The position numbers were made by a program, and so were the translations under genes. The notes under the pieces were generated by a model, which was not told the DNA's origin, made no database searches, and was given only the letters and a program-made list of their open reading frames with translations. A DNA stretch of 9,889 nt from Chromatiales bacterium (GTDB lineage: Bacteria > Pseudomonadota > Gammaproteobacteria > CAMYNG01), in contig JALSIK010000382.1 in assembly GCA_026990045.1 (NCBI GenBank), positions 1 to 9,889 of the forward strand. The letters are read 5' to 3'. Below, one piece after another: positions 5,896 through 9,889 of this stretch (position 1 is its first letter; each line of letters starts with the position of its first letter).

Positions 5896-6765
5896 ATGAA
5901 ATTGGAACCTGTCTTTATCAGGCACAAACTGTCTCAAGACGAAGGGATCATTAAAAAACTTTGGGATCAACGTCTCATCGCCATTGGTTTCAAAAATATT
6001 CCAAGCGTCGATCCAAAGGATTACGAAGGAAGCGGCGACAAGTCGGGTGCAAATGCACTCAGGCGCTTGTTACATTTTTGTAAGCATGGTGCGCTAGTAG
6101 GCGCGGTTTATCGCCGAATCAAGCCAGGACACATTCTTATTGGTAAGATCGAGCCCGGCAGTAAGGTCCGTGCGAAAGATTTTTCTCAAACAAATGGAGA
6201 TGAGTGCTGGCTCAAGACAGTTCAGCTGAGCGACTGCAAGGAGGTGTCACTCTTGGATTATCCAGTTTTGATGGGATTGCAGCCCCGCAATGCTACCGTC
6301 TGCGGATGGCCCAGTGCCGAGAAACCACTGAAGGCCGCATACCAAGGTGACGGGGTGCCTCTTGAGGTGAAATCTTTGCACCATACGCAACTCGAGACTC
6401 TATGCCTCAACTACATGATCGAATGCAAGAGGATTGCGGCACTTCTGAGCCCCATCGGGGGCATCATGGTTGATGCCGACATTGTGGGGCTTGACAGTAA
6501 CGGCCAGCGAGTCGTGGCTCAGGTGACGCACTCTATGGATCAACAGACTGTAGAAACAAAGGTGGAGCGATTAGCGGAGTACCGCAGCGATGCTCACCGG
6601 CTCATCATTTTTGCGCCGGATGATATCTTGAGGAAGATGGATGCCAAATGCGGCGAGCTAATTGAGCGTGTCCCTATCGAAGAGGTTTTTGACGTTGCGA
6701 TGGAGAAAAAACTATCGCCGCTAGGCCAAGCGCTATTGGGCATGCTGGGCCATTATTCAGGGTAG
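5896..6765 (+). CDS. Hypothetical protein with Mrr/PD-(D/E)XK-like C-terminal region
   Basis: I do not recognise a named family. The ATG gives 289 residues and has GGGGG at 5889-5893 as a ribosome-binding site; an upstream in-frame TTG (5863) adds 11 residues but has no such site. Two parts can be seen. Residues 1-140 form a compact alpha/beta region (LWDQRLIAIGF, ALRRLLHFCKHGALVGAVYRR, HILIGKIEPG), like DNA-sensing domains placed N-terminal in some restriction proteins. Residues 160-245 read LETLCLNYM, LLSPIGGIMVDADIVGLD, VVAQVTHS, RLIIFAPDD. This matches the spacing of an Mrr-type nuclease core (Glu, GG..D.DI, then QxK), except that the Lys is Thr211 (QVT). It may therefore be inactive as a nuclease or use another Lys such as K222. 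Its GC content of roughly 50% against about 70% around it, its solitary position and its own upstream region point to horizontal transfer. A defence role is inference. Confidence 0.75.
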   Translation: MKLEPVFIRHKLSQDEGIIKKLWDQRLIAIGFKNIPSVDPKDYEGSGDKSGANALRRLLHFCKHGALVGAVYRRIKPGHILIGKIEPGSKVRAKDFSQTNGDECWLKTVQLSDCKEVSLLDYPVLMGLQPRNATVCGWPSAEKPLKAAYQGDGVPLEVKSLHHTQLETLCLNYMIECKRIAALLSPIGGIMVDADIVGLDSNGQRVVAQVTHSMDQQTVETKVERLAEYRSDAHRLIIFAPDDILRKMDAKCGELIERVPIEEVFDVAMEKKLSPLGQALLGMLGHYSG

Positions 6766-6805
6766 ATTACTTCGCTGAATCGGAATCTGACTTCGCTAGC
6801 TAGGT

Positions 6806-6824
6806 TACGAAGGGGTTTTTCGTA
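6806..6824. terminator. Hairpin TACGAA-N7-TTCGTA downstream of the AT-rich gene
   Basis: A perfect 6-bp inverted repeat with loop GGGGTTT begins 40 bases after the stop codon. The T-run is in the loop and right arm rather than after the stem, so it is a weak candidate for termination. It runs directly into the REP element. Confidence 0.3.
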
Positions 6825-6849
6825 GGAGCGTGGCGGCAAAGCCGCCGCA
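6822..6849 (+). repeat. GTAG-type REP palindrome, plus orientation
   Basis: It starts GTAGGAGCGTGGCGGC, has a perfect stem GGCGGC (6832-6837), loop AAA and GCCGCC (6841-6846), and ends GCA. This is the same class of element as the minus-strand copy at 5628-5650 but in the opposite orientation, so the two bracket the AT-rich gene about 1.2 kb apart. Confidence 0.75.
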
Positions 6850-6860
6850 CCGGCCGTTCA

Positions 6861-6884
6861 GAGGACAGAAGATGGAAGACAGAA
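6861..6884 (+). repeat. Purine-rich dispersed repeat (GACAGAA motif twice)
   Basis: GACAGAA occurs twice, at about 6864 and 6878, separated by GATGGAA. This purine-rich, low-complexity type of tract is recalled in intergenic regions of proteobacteria; its reverse strand gives spurious peptides such as SVFHLLSS. It directly follows the REP element. Confidence 0.5.
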
Positions 6885-7077
6885 CAGTGTAGGCGGTGTC
6901 TGCGGCGGGCACGCCGCGCCCGTGCGAAATTCATCATCGCAGGGACGCCGTGCCGCCACGTAAAACGATTGTCCCACTGTTTTTTCACGCCTCGGCGTCA
7001 AGGGCGACCCTGATACGTAGAGCGCGGCGGCGGGCCACCGCGCCCTTCGTGGGCGGTTTCCTGCTGCGTCGCCGGGC
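6885..7077. other. Intergenic remainder without a recognisable gene
   Basis: No open frame with coding character is seen here. The stretch holds short GC-rich inverted repeats: GCGGC/GCCGC around 6902-6917, ACGCC/GGCGT near 6988-7001, and ACCGCGCCC-TTCGT-GGGCGGT at 7037-7057. The last lies 21 bases past the stop of the minus-strand operon. It could be a weak terminator for that operon, but it has a 2-base bulge and no U-run. Confidence 0.5.
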
Positions 7078-7470
7078 TCAGTGTTTGCCCGGGGCCAGCC
7101 TGGCGCCGCGCCGTTCCCAGTTGATGTAGGCCTGGAGCGCGATCATGCGCGGGTCGTCGGCGGCCAGGGGTTCCCCCTCCAGCGGGTTCTGGATGCACCA
7201 GTTGACCATCTCCCACAGCTCGGCCACGCGGCCCAGCTGCTTCTGGAACTTGGGATAGGTCTCGGGGTGGGTGTTGGCCCCGTTGGGGTGGCACTGGGCG
7301 CAGACCACGCCGTTGCTGCCCAGCTTGGGGTCGGTGAAGGCCTCGCGGCCGCGCTTGACCACGGCCTGGAACTCGGCCTGCCAGCGCTCGAGGTCGGCCT
7401 CGGTGAACTCGTCGCCGGTGGCCGGCGCCGCCAGGAGCAGGGCGCCCAGCAGGATGGTCGTTCTTTTCAT
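7078..7470 (-). CDS. Small mono-haem cytochrome c, SoxA/TsdA-like
   Basis: This 130-residue exported protein has a signal peptide at 1-19 (MKRTTILLGALLLAAPATG, probable cleavage near Asp20) and one haem-binding motif CAQCH at 57-61 inside LGSNGVVCAQCHPNGANTHPETYPKF. The second half, RVAELWEMVNWCIQNPLEGEPLAADDPRMIALQAYINWERRG (81-122), follows the pattern of SoxA and thiosulfate dehydrogenase TsdA domains: a Cys on a helix, then G-x-x-L, then an AYI-W helix. In those families a Cys can be the distal haem ligand, so Cys92 is a candidate ligand; this is inference. It acts in the periplasm as an electron carrier or a small oxidase subunit. It is the last gene of the operon, 19 bases after the phosphoesterase stop, with ribosome-binding sequence GGGAGGA (7478-7484). 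It is too small to be a full TsdA. Confidence 0.88.
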   Translation of the reverse strand: MKRTTILLGALLLAAPATGDEFTEADLERWQAEFQAVVKRGREAFTDPKLGSNGVVCAQCHPNGANTHPETYPKFQKQLGRVAELWEMVNWCIQNPLEGEPLAADDPRMIALQAYINWERRGARLAPGKH

Positions 7471-7489
7471 CTCGCGTCCTCCCTGGAAA

Positions 7490-8551
7490 TCAGTAGTGTT
7501 TCTGCGGTGGGATGCGCTTGTTCTGGTAGCGCGTGTCTTCCGGCCGCCCGGTCCTGGCGTTGTAGGCCACGGTGCGCGGCGCGTTCTCGGGCAGGCTGTA
7601 GTGCACGGTGGCGCGGCCCGACCACACGTCGATGAACTGCCAGCCGGTGGCGTCGCGTTCGAAGAAGGGGTCGGCGCGGTTCATCTCCACCGTCAGCTTG
7701 GGCAGGTGGCTGGGCTTCTGGTTGTAGGTGCCCGGGTAGGGCCAGGGCCAGGCCGTGGCCATGGCCGAGTAGAAGCTGATGTTGCCGATCTGGTTGTACT
7801 GGATCTGGTGCACGTGACCGTAGAACACGGTCACCTTCTTGAACGGCTTGAGCAGGGCCTGCACCTGCTCGGCGTCCTCGGTCCAGAAGTTCCAGCCCTT
7901 GTAGATCTTCTGCAGCGGCGAGTGGGAAAACACCACCACCGGCGTGTCCTTGCTCACCTTGGCCAGGTCCTTCTTCAGCCAGGCCCGCTGCGCGGCCCCC
8001 ACCATGAACGGCGAGCCCAGCGGGTTGTCGAGCCCGGCCATGACGTTCATGCGCTCCTCGGGCGTGGACCACTTGTTGATCCACTTGTCGTAGGTGAGGA
8101 TGCTGTTGAGCACCACGAAGTGCACGCCCTTGTGGTCGAAGCTGTACCACTGCGGGCCCAGCAGCTTGGACCAGTACTCGCCCAGGTCCAGGTAGTAGTC
8201 GTGCTCGCCCATCACGAACCGGGTCCGGGGGCGCAGGGCGCCCAGCAGGTCCAGGCCGTGGTCCAGCTCCGCCCTGGTGCCGAGCTGGGCCAGGTCGCCG
8301 CCGTACATGACGAAGTCGGGCTTGGGGTCCATGAGGTTGGTCTCGGCCACGGCCCGGATCAGGCCGCGGTCCCAGTTGCGCACGAACTTGTTGCCCTTGA
8401 TGTGCTGGATGTGCGAGTCGGAGATGTAGGCGAAGGTGAAGTTGCGGCTCTTGTCCGCGAAGGCCACCTCCACCAGGGACAGCGGCAGCAGGCCGCCGAC
8501 GGCGGCGCCGGCGCCGCGCTTGAGGAAACTGCGTCGGGAAAGCGTGTTCAT
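7490..8551 (-). CDS. Tat-exported calcineurin-like metallophosphoesterase
   Basis: This 353-residue protein has a twin-arginine signal (SRRSFLKRG, 5-13, then a hydrophobic stretch to about 31). A folded, metal-loaded export form is therefore expected in the periplasm. Metallophosphoesterase motifs in order are SDSH (D45, H47), GGD (D86), GEHD (115-118), FSHSP (H210) and GHVH (H246, H248). These make up the two-metal site, with one change: the usual GNHD is GEHD, so the Asn ligand is Glu116. Residues 150-185 and 265-300 are insertions rich in aromatic residues that may shape the substrate pocket. The substrate is unknown; phosphate monoesters, diesters or nucleotides are possible. It lies between two cytochrome genes, with a strong AAGGAGG (8557-8563) overlapping the upstream stop, so co-expression with the redox proteins is very likely. 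Length is normal for the exported members. Confidence 0.9.
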   Translation of the reverse strand: MNTLSRRSFLKRGAGAAVGGLLPLSLVEVAFADKSRNFTFAYISDSHIQHIKGNKFVRNWDRGLIRAVAETNLMDPKPDFVMYGGDLAQLGTRAELDHGLDLLGALRPRTRFVMGEHDYYLDLGEYWSKLLGPQWYSFDHKGVHFVVLNSILTYDKWINKWSTPEERMNVMAGLDNPLGSPFMVGAAQRAWLKKDLAKVSKDTPVVVFSHSPLQKIYKGWNFWTEDAEQVQALLKPFKKVTVFYGHVHQIQYNQIGNISFYSAMATAWPWPYPGTYNQKPSHLPKLTVEMNRADPFFERDATGWQFIDVWSGRATVHYSLPENAPRTVAYNARTGRPEDTRYQNKRIPPQKHY

Positions 8552-8561
8552 GGGAGCCTCC

Positions 8562-9662
8562 TTACTTTTTCGCGTACTCGGGGCTGGTCAGCGCCTCGAG
8601 AAAGGCCACCAGGTCGGCTTTCTCGTCGTCGCTCAGGTTGAGCGGGCGGATGCCCCCGCTCTGGAAGGCGTTGACCGGATCGCCGTCCTCCACCCGGCCG
8701 CCCTTGTCGTAGAAGTTCACCACGTCCTCCAGGGTCTCGAGGCTGCCGTCGTGCATGTACGGCGCGGTGCGGGCGACGTTGCGCAGGGTGGGGGTCTTGA
8801 ACGCCCCCATGTCGCGCCACTGCCCGGTGACGGCGAAGCGGCCCAGCTCCGAGGTATTCTGGTTGGACAGCACCGCGATGTCCACGTTGGTACCCTTCTT
8901 CTTGGCCTGCATGAAGGCCACGGCCAGCTCCCGCACGTCCTTGTCGATGCGGGCGAAGCCCACGTTGAGGTTGTGGAAGCGGTTGTCCGTGAACAGGGCG
9001 TGGGTCTGCGAGATGGTGTGGCAGGAGACGCAGCGGCCCTTGCCCAGGAACACCTTGAACCCGCGCTTGGCCTGCTCGCTCATGGCCTTCTCGTCACCGC
9101 CGAAGTACCAGCGGTCGAAGGGCGAGTCGCCGGAGACCAGGGTGCGCTCGAAGCTGGCGATGGCCTGCACCACGTGGCGCATGGTGATCTGCTTCGGCTT
9201 CACGCCGAAGGCCTGCTTGAACAGCCTGCGGTACTGGCGGTCGGTGCGCACCACCTCGAGGATGGGATCATGGTTCTCCAGTCCCATCTCCACCGGGTTG
9301 GTGAAGGGTTGGACCGCCTGGCCCTCCAGGTCCGGCTCGCGGCCGTCCCAGAACAAGGTATCCATGTAGGCCGCGTTGACCACGGTGGGGGCGTTGCGGG
9401 TGCCGGTGAGGCCCTTGATGCCCTTGGAGACCCGCAGCGGCGAGTCGGTGAACACCTTCTCCCGCTGGTGGCAGGTGGCGCAGCTCACCTTCCCGGTGGA
9501 CGAGAAGCGGGTGTCGTGGAACAGCTTCTCGCCCAGCCGGATCTTGGCCGGGTTCTGGGGGTTGTCGGCGGGGACGGGTACCGGCGGCAGGCCCAGGGGC
9601 GGGGCGGCCTGTGCCGCGCCCATGGCCGTGCCCAGCAGTAGTACGGCGAAAACGGTTCGCAT
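8562..9662 (-). CDS. Di-haem cytochrome c peroxidase / MauG family protein
   Basis: This 366-residue periplasmic protein has a signal peptide at 1-19 (MRTVFAVLLLGTAMGAAQA). The first haem motif is CATCH at 61-65, with LGEKLFHDTRFSSTGKVSCATCH being typical of the family. The second is CVSCH at 211-215. FWDGR (W106) matches the conserved Trp between the haems, and VEMG (E126) the conserved acid near the peroxidatic site. APYMHDGSLETLEDVVNFYDKGG (300-322) is the C-terminal signature, with Met303 a possible haem ligand, so a peroxidase-like rather than a MauG-like Tyr-ligated haem is favoured. Known family role: reduction of H2O2 with electrons from small cytochromes, or oxidation of a partner protein. 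It is the first gene of the operon, with ribosome-binding sequence AAGGAGGA (9668-9675). The cytochrome two genes downstream could be its electron partner. The family is sure; the substrate is open. Confidence 0.93.
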   Translation of the reverse strand: MRTVFAVLLLGTAMGAAQAAPPLGLPPVPVPADNPQNPAKIRLGEKLFHDTRFSSTGKVSCATCHQREKVFTDSPLRVSKGIKGLTGTRNAPTVVNAAYMDTLFWDGREPDLEGQAVQPFTNPVEMGLENHDPILEVVRTDRQYRRLFKQAFGVKPKQITMRHVVQAIASFERTLVSGDSPFDRWYFGGDEKAMSEQAKRGFKVFLGKGRCVSCHTISQTHALFTDNRFHNLNVGFARIDKDVRELAVAFMQAKKKGTNVDIAVLSNQNTSELGRFAVTGQWRDMGAFKTPTLRNVARTAPYMHDGSLETLEDVVNFYDKGGRVEDGDPVNAFQSGGIRPLNLSDDEKADLVAFLEALTSPEYAKK

Positions 9663-9685
9663 GGTTGTCCTCCTTGTCCGCGTGC

Positions 9686-9700
9686 CCGGGCCGGGCCCGG
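9686..9700. other. GC hairpin in the peroxidase leader (CCGGGC-CGG-GCCCGG)
   Basis: A perfect 6-bp all-GC stem with a 3-base loop lies in the presumed 5' untranslated region, about 11 bases upstream of the ribosome-binding site. It could affect translation or mRNA stability; no further leader structure is evident. Confidence 0.45.
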
Positions 9701-9725
9701 TGGATGGCCGTGTCTGGTACCGGAT

Positions 9726-9752
9726 GTAGAGTTTGTCTTAGACTTTGTCTAA
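9726..9752. promoter_or_regulatory. Tandem 15-bp palindromic operator
   Basis: The perfect palindrome TTAGAC-TTT-GTCTAA occupies 9738-9752. A second copy, GTAGAG-TTT-GTCTTA (9726-9740), matches it at 12 of 15 positions and is shifted by exactly 12 bases. Both lie just downstream of the -10 box of the minus-strand promoter, over the expected start site. This is the position of a repressor operator, and the roughly one-turn spacing suggests two dimers on nearly the same DNA face. The regulator is unknown and not in the window; Rrf2- or Fur-type proteins use sites of this general shape. Confidence 0.65.
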
Positions 9753-9779
9753 ATATAGCGGGTCCCACCTGCCTGTCAA
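9752..9779 (-). promoter_or_regulatory. Sigma-70 promoter of the peroxidase/phosphoesterase/cytochrome operon
   Basis: On the minus strand, TTGACA (plus 9774-9779, a perfect -35 box) and TATATT (plus 9752-9757, 5 of 6 to the -10 consensus) are separated by 16 bases. Transcription would start near 9745, leaving a leader of about 80 bases before the ATG. Such a strong core promoter in front of an operator suggests a normally repressed operon. Confidence 0.75.
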
Positions 9780-9858
9780 GCACCGCTCTTGTTGAGGATG
9801 CCCGCAGGTCGCTACGATGGGATGCCCTGTATTGAGGCACCTTCCGGGAGCATTGCCC

Positions 9859-9872
9859 TTGATCCACGTCAT
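9859..9872. promoter_or_regulatory. FNR/Anr-like box TTGAT-CCAC-GTCAT
   Basis: This matches TTGAT-N4-(A/G)TCAA at all but the last base. It sits about 115-120 bases upstream of the minus-strand start site, too far for classical class II activation there. It may serve a gene to the right of the window. The same bases could also be the start (TTG 9859, after GGGAG at 9846-9850) of a plus-strand gene reading IHVMPGRIL; neither reading can be settled here. Confidence 0.35.
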
Positions 9873-9889
9873 GCCGGGCCGGATTCTTC

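Noticed and set aside
5660..6943. 12-base direct repeat CATCATCGCAGG at 5660 and 6932 on both sides of the AT-rich gene
   Set aside because: It could be taken for a target-site duplication, but a few 12-base matches are expected by chance in a window this size, and the surrounding bases do not extend the match.
6978..7003. T-run plus ACGCC/GGCGT palindrome as a terminator of the minus-strand operon
   Set aside because: On the minus strand the stem is followed by an A-run, not a U-run; on the plus strand the T-run precedes the stem. The polarity is wrong for an intrinsic terminator on either strand.
7271..8641. Long plus-strand open frame (456 codons) opposite the phosphoesterase gene
   Set aside because: It lies antisense to two genes with clear motifs, start sites and signal peptides; its Val/His/Gly-rich composition is the usual shadow of high-GC coding DNA.
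9268..9867. Minus-strand frame covering the promoter region and the start of the peroxidase gene
   Set aside because: It is out of frame with the haem-containing protein, and it spans the promoter and operators; no domain is seen.

Overview
The window looks like a chromosomal segment of a high-GC gammaproteobacterium, possibly a sulfur or purple-sulfur type lineage such as Chromatiales/Ectothiorhodospiraceae. This is an inference from very GC-rich coding sequence, GTAG-type REP palindromes, several periplasmic c-type cytochromes and the gene families present; no marker gene fixes the taxon.

Positions 1-5601 (+ strand) hold an arsenosugar-biosynthesis cluster. The order is: the 3' part of a MerA/Lpd-like FAD-dependent disulfide oxidoreductase, a small class I SAM methyltransferase, the radical SAM enzyme ArsS, an arsenite methyltransferase ArsM of the arsenosugar type, and then, after a 340-base gap filled by a tandem repeat, a family-2-like glycosyltransferase (TIGR04283 type) and a DUF2064-type nucleotidyl/glycosyltransferase-like protein (TIGR04282 type). 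Most junctions are start/stop overlaps, so translation is probably coupled. ArsM would methylate As(III), ArsS would add the 5'-deoxyadenosyl group to the methylated arsenic, and the two glycosyltransferase-type proteins are presumed to build the sugar part. The roles of the oxidoreductase and of the second methyltransferase are open.

Positions 5602-7077 are an accessory patch. A single gene of about 50% GC (289 residues, nuclease-like fold suspected) sits between GC-rich blocks. It is flanked by two oppositely oriented GTAG-type REP palindromes, low-complexity dispersed repeats and several hairpins, and overlapping palindromes lie in front of it. It is the most likely horizontally acquired gene here and could be a solitary defence protein.

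Positions 7078-9889 hold a three-gene operon on the minus strand, transcribed leftward: a di-haem MauG/cytochrome c peroxidase family protein, a Tat-exported calcineurin-like metallophosphoesterase and a small mono-haem SoxA/TsdA-like cytochrome c. All three carry export signals, so this is a periplasmic redox-plus-hydrolase set of unknown purpose. In front of it lies a near-consensus sigma-70 promoter (TTGACA, 16 bases, TATATT). Two overlapping copies of a 15-bp palindrome lie at its -10/start region, which suggests tight repression by a dimeric regulator not encoded in the window. An FNR/Anr-like box lies at the right edge.
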